This document shows, piece after piece, positions 24,228 through 33,700 of a DNA stretch of 41,072 nucleotides. The translations under genes and the position numbers were made by a program. The notes beneath the pieces are model-generated. The model was not told where the DNA came from. It worked only from the letters and a program-made list of their open reading frames with translations, and made no database searches. This DNA is from an uncultured Blautia sp. (lineage in GTDB: Bacteria > Bacillota > Clostridia > Lachnospirales > Lachnospiraceae), in NCBI GenBank assembly GCA_934364795.1, contig CAKRMK010000031.1, positions 1 to 41,072 of the forward strand, given 5' to 3'. The number at the start of each line of letters is the position of its first letter. The stretch's first letter is position 1.

Positions 24228-25157
24228 ATGGGCAAACAGAAAAAACATCGCCCGGCTCCGGGGAACAAGATAAAAACAAATAACTGGCAGTTCTGGGCAA
24301 TTATTGCAATCCCGGTTATTTACGCATTTATTTTCGCTTATATCCCCATGGGCGGCATCGTACTTGCATTTAAAGATTACAGTCCGAAAAAAGGAATCTG
24401 GGGCAGTGACTGGGTTGGCATGAAATGGTTTATTCAGTTCCTGACCTCCACATCCAGTGTTACAGTTATCAAGAACACACTGATCTTAGGTGTGTATACA
24501 CTTCTTGTAAACTTCCCGCTTCCTATTCTTCTGGCAATCGGACTGAATGAGATGCGTCATATAAAATACAGAAAACTGATCCAGATGGTTACTTATGCAC
24601 CATACTTTATTTCAGCCGTAGTTCTGGTTGGTATGATGATGCAGATGATGGATCTTCGTACCGGTATTATCAACGTTCTTCTTATGAAGATTGGCCTGAA
24701 GCCGATTAACTTCTTTGGAAAGGCGGATATGTTCCGGCACCTGTATGTATGGAGTACTCTATGGCAGACGGCAGGTTATTCGTCTATTATCTTCATTGCA
24801 GCTCTGTCAGGTGTAAGCCCTGAGCTTCAGGAGGCTGCTATTGTAGACGGTGCTACAAGAATGCAGAGAATCTGGCATGTTGATATTCCTGCAATTCTTC
24901 CTACTGTTATCACAATGCTGATCTTCAACTGTGCAAACGTTGTAAGTATCGGATTTGATAAAGTATATCTGATGCAGAACTCTATGAACAGCAGTGTATC
25001 AGAGGTTATTTCTACATATGTATATAAGATCGGTGTTGTAAACTCCAACTTCGGATTCTCTACAGCCGCCGGTTTGTTCCAGTCTTTAGTTTCCTTTATC
25101 CTTCTTGTTGCAGTCAATAAGATCTGTAAGAAGGTAACCGAAACCAGCTTGTGGTAG
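24228..25157 (+). CDS. ABC transporter permease, LplB type
   Basis: 309 residues with AGGAGG before ATG and six predicted helices. The conserved cytoplasmic loop that contacts the ATPase is EAAIVDGATRMQRIWHVDIPAI (EAA motif), and the N-terminal segment (WAIIAIPVIYAFIFAYIPMGGIVLAFKDY) is characteristic of the LplB/YteP group that imports complex oligosaccharides. It follows the binding-protein gene by 286 bases containing a terminator-like hairpin and a MITE-like element, and the partner permease gene follows 11 bases after its stop. No ATPase gene is present in the cluster, which fits use of a shared MsmX-type ATPase. Confidence 0.93.
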   Translation: MGKQKKHRPAPGNKIKTNNWQFWAIIAIPVIYAFIFAYIPMGGIVLAFKDYSPKKGIWGSDWVGMKWFIQFLTSTSSVTVIKNTLILGVYTLLVNFPLPILLAIGLNEMRHIKYRKLIQMVTYAPYFISAVVLVGMMMQMMDLRTGIINVLLMKIGLKPINFFGKADMFRHLYVWSTLWQTAGYSSIIFIAALSGVSPELQEAAIVDGATRMQRIWHVDIPAILPTVITMLIFNCANVVSIGFDKVYLMQNSMNSSVSEVISTYVYKIGVVNSNFGFSTAAGLFQSLVSFILLVAVNKICKKVTETSLW

Positions 25158-25168
25158 GAGGATGTATT

Positions 25169-26071
25169 ATGAATAAGAAGGTAAAATTTCGGAATATGCG
25201 TCCTGAGGATAAGATTTTTGATATTGTAAACTATGCAGTTCTTACATTGATTCTGATTATAGTTTTATATCCGGTGCTTTACATTGTTGCTGCATCCTTT
25301 TCCGATCCTCAGGCTGTTATCAGCGGTCAGGTTTACATTTTCCCTGTAAGACCGACCCTGCGTGGATATGAAGCAGTATTTAAAAACAAAAAGATTCTCA
25401 TCGGTTTCATGAACTCATTTTTCTACCTGTTTGTAGGAACCGCAGTAAACCTGGTTGTGACTATGCTCTGTGCATATCCGCTTTCCAGAAAAGAGTTTAA
25501 AGCACGTAACTTCTTTGCTTTCTTCTTTGTATTTACCATGTATTTCAGTGGCGGTCTTGTACCAAACTATATTCTGGTAAACAACCTTGGTCTTACTGAT
25601 ACAAGATGGGCGATGATCATTCCGACTGCAATGTCTACTTATAACATGATCATCTGCCGTACTTACATTGTAAACAGTATTCCGGATGAAATGTATGAAG
25701 CTGCACAGCTTGACGGATGTACACCGTGGAAATATTTCTTAAGTGTTATCCTTCCATTATGTAAACCGATTATGGCAGTTATGACTCTGTACTATGGTGT
25801 TGCAAAATGGAACAACTACTTTGATGCTATGCTTTACCTGCGTAAAGATACATTACAACCTCTGACCATTATTATGAAACAGATCCTGATCCAGAACCAG
25901 GTAGATATGACCCAGATTGGTGATGCTTCTAACCTGGCAAAGCTGCAGGGTATGTCAGAGCTTCTGAAATATTCTACAATCGTTGTAGCGTGTCTGCCGG
26001 TTATGCTTCTGTATCCATTTGTACAGAAACATCTGGTAAAAGGTGTTATGATCGGTGCTGTTAAGGGCTGA
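25169..26071 (+). CDS. ABC transporter permease, LplC/YtcP type
   Basis: 300 residues from the ATG preceded by TAGGAGG; an upstream in-frame ATG at 25151 overlaps the previous gene and has no such site. Six helices, with the EAA loop EAAQLDGCTPWKYFLSVILPL and the end LVKGVMIGAVKG that is typical for LplC/YtcP permeases. It pairs with the LplB-type permease to form the channel of a CUT1 sugar importer. Repeat copy G begins four bases after its stop codon. Confidence 0.93.
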   Translation: MNKKVKFRNMRPEDKIFDIVNYAVLTLILIIVLYPVLYIVAASFSDPQAVISGQVYIFPVRPTLRGYEAVFKNKKILIGFMNSFFYLFVGTAVNLVVTMLCAYPLSRKEFKARNFFAFFFVFTMYFSGGLVPNYILVNNLGLTDTRWAMIIPTAMSTYNMIICRTYIVNSIPDEMYEAAQLDGCTPWKYFLSVILPLCKPIMAVMTLYYGVAKWNNYFDAMLYLRKDTLQPLTIIMKQILIQNQVDMTQIGDASNLAKLQGMSELLKYSTIVVACLPVMLLYPFVQKHLVKGVMIGAVKG

Positions 26072-26074
26072 TGT

Positions 26075-26092
26075 AACAGGAATGATTTTGAG
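26075..26092 (-). repeat. interspersed repeat copy G (short)
   Basis: Read on the minus strand it is CTCAAAATCATTCCTGTT, the same box as copy F (7643-7660). A further GGTAATAAT is shared to its right. It lies just past the permease stop. Confidence 0.45.
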
Positions 26093-26106
26093 AAGGTAAT
26101 AATAAG

Positions 26107-26145
26107 GCTGCCGCCGGAACGCAAAACTCTGTGTGGCAGCTTTTA
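26107..26145 (+). terminator. weak terminator-like stem after the permeases
   Basis: GCTGCC (26107-26112) pairs with GGCAGC (26135-26140), followed by TTTT. The stem is short with a 22-base loop, so CutC may be partly read from the transport operon. Confidence 0.4.
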
Positions 26146-26248
26146 AAAGCGGTTTTATTCATATAATGTACTTGGGGGAGTGCATTCGTGAAAAAGAAAA
26201 ATAAAGGTTGTTATTTATAATGGCAAAAACATGGGGAAGGAGGATAAA

Positions 26249-26995
26249 ATGAGCAGATTTACTTTAGAAGTATGTGCAGATTCTGTGGAGTCTGTACTTG
26301 CAGCACAAAAGGGCGGAGCTGACCGTATTGAGCTTTGCCAGAATATTATCATCGGAGGAACAAGCCCATCGGAAAGCCTGTTTCTGGAAGTAAAAAATTA
26401 CAGTGATATTAAAGTGCATGCGTTGCTTCGTCCTCGCTTTGGAGATTTTTGTTATACAGATTATGAGTTCCAGATTTTGAAAACGGAGGTAAAACGTTTT
26501 CGTGAACTTGGTGCTGATGGCGTGGTAATCGGTATGTTAAAGCCGGATGGAACTCTTGATGTGGAGCATTTAAAAGAACTGATGGAAGAAACCGGAGATA
26601 TGTCTGTCACTTTGCACCGTGCATTTGATGTGTGCAGGGATCCCAGGGAGGCTCTTGAGCAGGCGATTTCTCTTGGCTTTAATACCATCCTTACTTCCGG
26701 ACAGCAGGATTCCTGTGAGAAAGGTATTTCATTATTAAAGTCACTGAATAAAAAAAGTGCAGGACGCATTCAGATCATGGCTGGTGCAGGGGTGAATTCC
26801 AGCGTGATCCGTCCTATTTATGAAGAAACAGGAATCACAACTTATCACATGACCGGAAAGGTAGTTCTGGAAAGTGCGATGCAGTATCGGAAGGAAAATG
26901 TAAATATGGGGCTTCCGTCATTAAGTGAGTTCGATATTTACCGAACTGATGAAAATGAGGTGAAGAAGGCACGGGAAGTGTTGGAAGGACTGTAA
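26249..26995 (+). CDS. cutC: CutC family protein
   Basis: 248 residues from ATG with GGAAGGAGG directly upstream; an in-frame ATG at 26231 is less likely. The protein is a TIM-barrel CutC: LEVCADSVESVLAAQKGGADRIELCQNIIIGGTSPS, HALLRPRFGDFCYTDYE, DGVVIGMLKPDGTLD, VTLHRAFDVCRDPREALEQ and IMAGAGVNSSVIRPIYEETGITTYHMTGK are all family hallmarks, and length is normal. CutC was named for copper tolerance, but a direct role in copper handling is doubtful and the barrel looks enzymatic. Its position at the end of a sugar/peptide import cluster favours a catabolic role here (inference). A stem-loop terminator follows. Confidence 0.92.
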   Translation: MSRFTLEVCADSVESVLAAQKGGADRIELCQNIIIGGTSPSESLFLEVKNYSDIKVHALLRPRFGDFCYTDYEFQILKTEVKRFRELGADGVVIGMLKPDGTLDVEHLKELMEETGDMSVTLHRAFDVCRDPREALEQAISLGFNTILTSGQQDSCEKGISLLKSLNKKSAGRIQIMAGAGVNSSVIRPIYEETGITTYHMTGKVVLESAMQYRKENVNMGLPSLSEFDIYRTDENEVKKAREVLEGL

Positions 26996-27069
26996 TCTGT
27001 CTGGTCATCATGAAGCGTATTGCTTTGAACAAAGAGGACAGTAACGCAGTATGAATAAAGAAAAGTAAT

Positions 27070-27141
27070 ATATCAGCTTTGGATTTATGCTATGTCTGGA
27101 AATAGAGTATGGTAGCATAGATTCAAAGCTGATATTTTTTG
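27070..27141. terminator. bidirectional terminator between cutC and the alpha-glucosidase gene
   Basis: ATATCAGCTTTG (27070-27081) pairs exactly with CAAAGCTGATAT (27124-27135), with more pairing inside (ATGCTA with TAGCAT). A T-run follows on the plus strand and A-rich DNA precedes it, so it can serve both convergent genes. Confidence 0.85.
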
Positions 27142-27146
27142 TATAA

Positions 27147-28811
27147 CTATAATTCCAGAACCAAAACCTGATATCCCTGGAGAGTAATGGAATCACCAAT
27201 TGTAGAAACATCCGGGTAATTGTTGATCAAAACTTTTTTACAAGGAGCCGGAAGCGCGATTGTCTGTTCTTCTCGCTGATAATTACCAACAACCAGCAGT
27301 GTTTTATCTGCCTTACGATAGTAAGCCATTAAATTGTGATGGTTCTCCCAGACTGGTTCCAGAGTACCGTATACAACTGTTTCTTTGTATTCTGGATTTT
27401 TACGAAGAGCAATCAGCTGTTTGTAAAAATTAAATACAGAATCCGGGTCATTTACCTGTTCTCTGGCATTGATGGAGGTGTAGTTGGGGTTTACACGAAG
27501 CCATGGTTTTCCAGAGGTAAATCCTGCATTTTCTTCATCTGACCACTGCATTGGGGTACGTGCATTATCACGGCTGTGACGGGCAACAGCGGCGAGGGCC
27601 TCTTTTGGTGTACAGCCAGCTTCCAGGGCAACTTTATATTCATCAAGGGAAGAAACATCGTCTACTTCTTCAATGGATTTGAATGGAACATTTTCCATGC
27701 CAAGCTCCTGTCCCTGGTAAATAAAAGGAAGTCCGCGGAGCATAAAGTTCAGGGCTGCCAGCATTTTTTTACTCTCATTGCAGCAATCACCTTCCGGAAT
27801 GTAGCGGCTGACGCCACGGGGTTCGTCATGATTTTCGATAATGTTGGAAATGAATCCGAAATCCCCCATTTTTGCCTGTGCTTCAAAACAGCAATGTTTG
27901 TAATCATCGGGCGTAATTGGTTTACAGTCATACCAGCCCTTTCCGGAACCACCGAAAATTGCTTCATTGAAATCAAACATACTGGAGAAATAACCGTTAT
28001 CCCCTACGAAATCCGGAAGTTCTTCATCCTTTGCGTTAAAAACTTCCCCTACGGAAAATGCGTCATGAGGTTTGAAGGTACGGTCACGCATTTCTCCAAG
28101 AAATTCACCGATACCGGTAGCTTCCTCTAACATTTTTCCAATGTAGCAAAGTCCGTCATCACGGTCTGGCTCATAGTCATGGAAGGGCAAAGCTTTTTTG
28201 ATATTGATGATAGCATCAATGCGAAATCCGCCCAGTCCTTTATCAAGCCACCAGTTAATATTTTTGTAGACTTCTTCACGAAGCTCCGGATTTTCCCAGT
28301 TCAGATCTGGCTGCTTTTTGTGGAAAACATGAAGATACTGCTTGCTTGTTCCGGGAAGATCCTCCCAGACCGGACCTCCAAAATAAGAACGCCAGTTTGT
28401 AGGCAGTTTTCCCTCTTCCTTGTCACGCAGGTAAAAGAATTTGCCGTATTTTCCATCAGGATCCTGACAGGCTTTCTTGAACCATTCATGCTCGTCAGAA
28501 CAGTGATTGACAACAAGGTCCATAAGAATGTACATATCACGTTTTTTCGCCTCGGCAATAAGACGGTCCATGTCCTCCATAGTACCAAAACGAGGGTCAA
28601 TATCATAATAATCAGAAATGTCATAGCCCTGATCTGCAAGAGGAGAGCGGTAACATGGGGAAAGCCAGATGATATCCACACCTAAATCTTTCAGGTAATC
28701 CAGTTTCTCTATAATTCCAGGCAAATCGCCAATACCATCACCGTTTGTGTCGTAAAAACTTTTGGGATAAATCTGATATGCAACTTTATCCTGCCACCAT
28801 TTTCTTTCCAT
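27147..28811 (-). CDS. GH13 alpha-glucosidase (oligo-1,6-glucosidase-like)
   Basis: 554 residues from the ATG preceded by AGGAGG; a longer frame to 28874 has no ribosome binding site. No signal peptide, so cytoplasmic. GH13 regions are complete: DLVVNHCSDEHEWF (region I), GGFRIDAI with nucleophile Asp199 (II), FSVGEVF with acid/base Glu256 (III) and ENHDEPR with Asp329 (IV). The start WWQDKVAYQIYPKSFYDTNGDGIGDL is that of the oligo-1,6-glucosidase/maltase group. The residue after the nucleophile, which is Val in alpha-1,6-acting and Thr in alpha-1,4-acting enzymes, is Ala here, so linkage preference is uncertain. It would split short alpha-gluco-oligosaccharides to glucose. The AraC gene lies just upstream on the same strand. 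Confidence 0.93.
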   Translation of the reverse strand: MERKWWQDKVAYQIYPKSFYDTNGDGIGDLPGIIEKLDYLKDLGVDIIWLSPCYRSPLADQGYDISDYYDIDPRFGTMEDMDRLIAEAKKRDMYILMDLVVNHCSDEHEWFKKACQDPDGKYGKFFYLRDKEEGKLPTNWRSYFGGPVWEDLPGTSKQYLHVFHKKQPDLNWENPELREEVYKNINWWLDKGLGGFRIDAIINIKKALPFHDYEPDRDDGLCYIGKMLEEATGIGEFLGEMRDRTFKPHDAFSVGEVFNAKDEELPDFVGDNGYFSSMFDFNEAIFGGSGKGWYDCKPITPDDYKHCCFEAQAKMGDFGFISNIIENHDEPRGVSRYIPEGDCCNESKKMLAALNFMLRGLPFIYQGQELGMENVPFKSIEEVDDVSSLDEYKVALEAGCTPKEALAAVARHSRDNARTPMQWSDEENAGFTSGKPWLRVNPNYTSINAREQVNDPDSVFNFYKQLIALRKNPEYKETVVYGTLEPVWENHHNLMAYYRKADKTLLVVGNYQREEQTIALPAPCKKVLINNYPDVSTIGDSITLQGYQVLVLEL

Positions 28812-28921
28812 ATGTAGAACCTCCTGTGAGTAATTGAAAAATGACTTTATTACTTGATTGAGTTCATTATACATACATATGGATGAAAAAACTTCCTTTA
28901 ATATGATGAAAAAATACGAAA

Positions 28922-29884
28922 TTATGACATAGAAGCGGCTTTTCGGTACTGTAATGGTGTGGTTCCGGTATATTTCCGAAATTCTTTAAGAAAATTCCCC
29001 ATATTATTGTATCCGCAGTCCAGACAGATTTCAGTAACAGACCGGTCAGTATTTTCCAGTAGCCGTATTGCCTGGCGAATCCTGTATTCATTTATGTATT
29101 CCACTGGTGACATACCGATTGCTTTTTTGAAAAAACGGCAGAAATACTGTTCATTTAATCCAATTAAAGAAGCCAGGTCACGCACATAAATTTTTTCCTG
29201 ATAATGTTCCCGGATGTAAGTAATGGTGGCTTTGATGGTTTCTACCTGTCGGTTTCCTGATTTTTCTGTTGGAGAGAAAAGCTGATATTTTGTCAGTACA
29301 GAAAAAATTCCCAGTAAAGATGCTTTTATGAGAATCTGGTCTGTCAAAGTGATAGTTGCGGTACCGGAGGCACGGAAAGAGTTCAGTTTAAAATTTTTAT
29401 TGGAAGTTTCGAAGATTTCCGGTGAACTGCAGTTCATAAATGCATCAGTCAGATTCAGAAAAATAGTTTTCACACAGGAAAAAGAAGGGTGCGCTGGCGT
29501 AATGCACCTTGGAAAAACTAACTGACCGTTTTGCAGAGGCTGAATCAGCTCTGACTGGATGGAGTCGTAAAAAGGTGCACAAAGAAGCTCCGGATGAAAA
29601 ACCACAGCATATTCTGGCTGGTTATCTCTGGTTAAAGTGCGGATACTGTGAAGTTCTCCAGGATTGATAAAGTAAAAACATTCTGAAGAAATATCAAAAG
29701 TTTCCATATTAATTTCCAGGCTGAAATTGCCTCCGGGAAAATATAAAATCTCAATTTCTTTATGCCAATGGTGTTTTACCATAACTCCGCGCCCGGTCAT
29801 TTGGGTCTGATAAAAAGCACATGGAAAAGACTGGGTTCCGTGAGGACTGGTTTCCTGCAGATCTGGGGATTGTGGCTGATACAT
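28922..29884 (-). CDS. AraC family regulator with cupin-type sensor domain
   Basis: 320 residues from ATG with GGAGG six bases upstream; a frame reaching 29923 is possible but lacks a site. The N-terminal half is an AraC-type cupin (HHWHKEIEILYFPGGNFSLEINMETFDISSECFYFINPGELHSI), which binds a small sugar ligand. The C-terminal 100 residues are a double helix-turn-helix (VRDLASLIGLNEQYFCRFFKKAIGMSPVEYINEYRIRQAIRLLENTDRSVTEICLDCGYNNMGNFLKEFRKYTGTTPLQYRK). It lies 110 bases upstream of the alpha-glucosidase on the same strand, and is most likely its activator in response to an alpha-glucoside. A TATAAT on the minus strand (28866-28871) could serve the alpha-glucosidase. Confidence 0.92.
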   Translation of the reverse strand: MYQPQSPDLQETSPHGTQSFPCAFYQTQMTGRGVMVKHHWHKEIEILYFPGGNFSLEINMETFDISSECFYFINPGELHSIRTLTRDNQPEYAVVFHPELLCAPFYDSIQSELIQPLQNGQLVFPRCITPAHPSFSCVKTIFLNLTDAFMNCSSPEIFETSNKNFKLNSFRASGTATITLTDQILIKASLLGIFSVLTKYQLFSPTEKSGNRQVETIKATITYIREHYQEKIYVRDLASLIGLNEQYFCRFFKKAIGMSPVEYINEYRIRQAIRLLENTDRSVTEICLDCGYNNMGNFLKEFRKYTGTTPLQYRKAASMS

Positions 29885-29994
29885 ATGTGGCCTCCGCTTT
29901 GGTTCTTTTAAAGAAAATTGCATGAATATTTTAGGGTATTCATTAGTAAGTGCTTTTTTATTGTATCATTTGATACATGTTTTTATTTACGTTT

Positions 29995-30243
29995 TCAGGA
30001 TATTTTTGTGCTCAAATAATCGTTTAGATAGTTTTGGGCGTTATCCTTAGAAAAATGAAATCGTTCCATTAGTTTTTGTATAATGACTTCATGAGAAGCA
30101 TTGAAATCAAGACAGGTGTTAATGGTTGCCTAAATACGGCCTTGTTGAAGTCCATCTTGAAATCCAGCCTGTTGCCCATCCTCATAAGCCTCTTCCCGAA
30201 GCATCCGCATAGTTTTTTCTTCATCATATTCATAAATACTCAT
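29995..30243 (-). pseudogene. Rpn-type nuclease/transposase C-terminal remnant with in-frame stop
   Basis: On the minus strand GGAGG precedes an ATG at 30243 and a frame MSIYEYDEEKTMRMLREEAYEDG then QQAGFQDGLQQGRI, interrupted by TAG at 30130-30132. It continues without frame change as ATINTCLDFNASHEVIIQKL, then MERFHFSKDNAQNYLNDYL, to TGA at 29995. The EYDEEK-RMLREEAYEDG-GxxxG pattern and the IIQKLMERFxxSKDNAQNYL ending are typical of the C-terminus of PD-(D/E)XK Rpn family proteins, called recombination-promoting nucleases or putative transposases. The nuclease domain is gone, so this is a dead fragment; the small 37-residue frame before the stop could still be translated. Confidence 0.65.
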
Positions 30244-30733
30244 AGCCTTTGCCTCCGATCTGTTTTTTAAAAGACCTCCATTAAGAATGAAAAACCGGAA
30301 AGTCTCTTATTATCAGGCGGCCCGGATCAGAAACTTTCCTGCTGTTAATAGGGAAAAGCATGAAATTTCTGAAGTGGCAGAACGCCGATGATATTAGAGT
30401 AATATCAAAAATAGACTTACTGAAATGAAATGCTTTTTTCTAGTATAGTATAAAGCAGACAAATATGCAAGAAAAAAGAGGGGGAAATGTTCGACAAGAT
30501 TCGACAAACAGACTCTAAAGTCTAACATTACTTTTTTATAAAAATGTCGTTTTGTTCAAAATAGTAAAAAAATCTGTCCACAATAAATGCCACATGTTGA
30601 ACGTTGAAAGAAAATAGATTAAAATACATAATAAGTACAAAAAATCACTAAAATATTTGCTGAAAATGTTTGATATCTGTTCAATGTGTAAGAAAAATAA
30701 ATGCCTGATTTGAAAGTGGACGGGAGGAAGCGT
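30244..30733. other. non-coding leader region of the giant surface-protein gene
   Basis: No gene seen. A short perfect stem GATATTA-GAG-TAATATC lies at 30390-30406, and GGAAAGT/ACTTTCC can pair around 30299-30338. The right half is very A/T-rich and holds the promoter annotated separately. Confidence 0.5.
30597..30625 (+). promoter_or_regulatory. candidate promoter of the giant surface-protein gene
   Basis: TTGAAC (30597-30602), 17-base spacer, TAAAAT (30620-30625), about 110 bases before the start codon at 30734, so a leader of roughly 100 bases is expected. Confidence 0.5.
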
Positions 30734-33700
30734 ATGAAAAGAAGAAAACTGGCAATGTTAATGGCAATGATTATGTCTGTTACATCAATCAGCAGTGAAA
30801 CTTTTGTATTGGCTGAAAATATGGATGGATTTGTTAATGCAGATATGGTGGGAAAATTTACGGAGGAAGATGTAATTGATCCATCCTCAGCAGAATCAAT
30901 TGATAAGAATGTATTAGAGAAACAAGTAACTGGAGAGTGTGTTTCAGATATTTCTGAAGCAGATAAAACCCCAAGAGCAACAACAATTGGAGAGGCTTCG
31001 GTAAGTGTAGTTCCGACTATAAATGATATTACGGAAGAAAATCCGATAACTGATAATTCAGCTTCGGAAGACCAGACTTCAAGTGTAACAGACCAAAATT
31101 CAGTTGCAGAAGACCAGACTTCAGGTGCATCAGATCAAAATTCAGGTACAGAAGACCGGACTTCAGGTGCATCAGATCAAAATTCAGGTACAGAAGATCA
31201 GACTTCAGGTACAACAGATCAAAATTCAAGCGTAGAAAATCAGATTTCAGATTCAGAAGACTTAAACATAAGAAACACGGATAAAAATCAAAACACAGAA
31301 AACACAGAAAACACAGAAAACACAGATAACGAAACTTCAGACCTGGATAATCCGGAAGTTTCAGACACCAATCCAGAAAATCCAAGTTCAGAAAAAACAG
31401 TTCCAGATACATCTGAAACAGCAGACATTATACCAGAAATACCTTCTACAGAAGATACGGAATCAGAAGAAAATATAGCAGATGGATTTGTGGCAGAGGA
31501 TTTTTTCGGAGAAGATCAGGTTGAAAATCCAGGTAATAATGTGGAATTTGAAGATGAAAATGGTACCAATATTTCAGAAGATGAAAATGGTTCAGAAGAA
31601 AAAGCGGCTTTAAGTGCAATAGAAATAAATGAAAATACCTTTCCAGATAATAATTTCAGGAACTATATATTAAGCACATTTGATACAGATAAAGATGAAA
31701 TATTAAGCCCGGATGAACTTGAAAAAATCACAGAAATCAATGTAGAAGAACTTAATATTTCAGACCTTGCAGGCATTGAATTTTTTATAAATCTGGAATC
31801 TTTAAATTGTAGTAAAAACCAGTTACACAAGCTGAACCTGGAAGATAATCCCATGCTTTTGGAGGTTTATTGCAGCGAAAACGAACTGGAAGAATTAAAA
31901 TTTGGCAAACAAAATTTACAGGTGTTACACTGTGAGAAAAATCATTTGCCCGCACTGGATTTAGGAAATGTACATATTGCAGAACAGGACACCAAGACTC
32001 TGGAAGATCCTATGCTTTTTAGTCCCCAGACAATTAAAATAGAGGCAAAAAAGGTTGATGATACGCAGTGGAGTATTGATTTTGGATCTTATGTAGGAAA
32101 AGAAAATATTGACAGAATTGGCAATCTTCACTTTTCAGAAGAGGTGCAAAATACAGGACTTGATGCAGATGGAATTCTTTTAATTTCCGCGGAAAATGAA
32201 AATACAGCAAATTTTTCCTATGATTATCTTATTGGATATGAGGAAAACGATTTTACCATGGAGGTAAATGCAGAAATCGTCTGGAATACAGGACTGGAGG
32301 AAAATGGAGAGACAGATGATCTTAGAGAGGTTTCCTATAGTGAAGACGATTTAACCTGTGGGGATTATAAATACAGGCTTAATAGTGATAAGGCTACAAT
32401 TACAGGATATACAGGAAATGCGAGTACACTTGTAATCCCAGATACCCTTGATGAGTATGCGGTGAATTGTATTGGAAATGGTGCGTTTCGTGGAGATGAA
32501 ACGTTGATAGAGGTGAGTGTATCGGCAGGAGTGGAGCGTATAGGAAGCGAAGCTTTTGGTGATTGTAAAAATCTGAAAAAAATTACATTATCGGAGGGAT
32601 TAAAAGAAATTGGTTATTCCTTTATAAAAAATACAGCAGTAACCAGTTTGATAGTACCGGGTACAGTAGAAAATGTAAATTCCTATTTCTATGGTGGCGA
32701 AATAAGAGGAGCAACAGACGGAGCATTGCAGCTGGAAGAGGTGATATTTGAAGCAGGGATAAAGAAAATCCCTGGCTGTTTCTGCAGCAATAGTCAATTG
32801 AACAATGCTCTTGTAAGAATAGAAATTCCAGAGAGTGTGGAAGAAGTAGGGGATTATGCCTTCTATAACTGTGCTGGAATTGAGGCAATTAACCTTGTGA
32901 AAGGAAGTGGAAAGATTGGCTATTGTGCTTTTTACAATTGTAAAAGCCTGAAAAAGATAGAGTTTAAAAAGAATGAAAAACTGATAACGGGAAGTGACGG
33001 AAAAAAATCTTTATATCCGGTGACCGTGGGATCCTCTGCGTTCTATGGATGCACCAGTTTAAAAGAAGTGGTGTTGTCCGAAAATGTAGTAGAACTTGGA
33101 AGTGAAGTGTTCCTGAACTGTGAGAAATTGGAAACAGTGATTATGCCAGACGGTTTGAAAACCATTGGATATTCTTTTATTAAAAATACAGCTGTAAAAA
33201 GCCTGACAATACCAAGCACAGTAGAAACTGTAAATGCATATTATTACAGCGGAGAAAGAAAAGGCGCAACAGATGGAGCCCTGCAGCTGGAAGAAGTGGT
33301 GTTTGAAGCGGGAATAAAGAAAATCCCAGATTATTTTTGCAGTAATAATCAATGGAACGATGCCCTTGTAAGGGTAGGAATTCCAGAGGGTGTAGAAGAA
33401 ATCGGAAGCAATGCCTTTTATAATTGTACAGGAATAGAAGAAATTAATCTTGTAAAAGAAATTGGAAAAATTGGATACAGTGCTTTTTCTAACTGTAAAA
33501 GTCTGAAAAGAGTAGAGTTTCAGAAGAATGAAAAACAGGTAATCGGAACTGATGGTAAAAAAACTCTGTATCCGGTGAAAGTAGAAGCCTATGCATTTTA
33601 TGGATGTATCAGTTTGAAAGAAGTGGTATTGTCAGAAAACGTAGTGGAGCTTGGAAATCAAGTATTCGAGGAATGTACGGAGCTGGAAACGATAACAATG

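Noticed and set aside
26190..26219. Ten-codon GTG-started leader-like frame before cutC, with GGGGGAG upstream
   Set aside because: Lysine-rich but too short, with no attenuator hairpins after it; likely chance.
30299..30406. Hairpins upstream of the giant gene considered as a riboswitch
   Set aside because: No conserved core of a known riboswitch class could be recognised, and they lie upstream of the likely promoter at 30597-30625.
31060..31330. Evenly spaced short repeats considered as a CRISPR array
   Set aside because: Units are in-frame tandem coding repeats without unique spacers, and no cas genes are present.
31029..31412. Minus-strand leucine/cysteine-rich open frame of 127 codons
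   Set aside because: It is the mirror of the Ser/Asp/Glu-rich repeat region of the giant protein; its composition follows from the repeat and there is no ribosome binding site.
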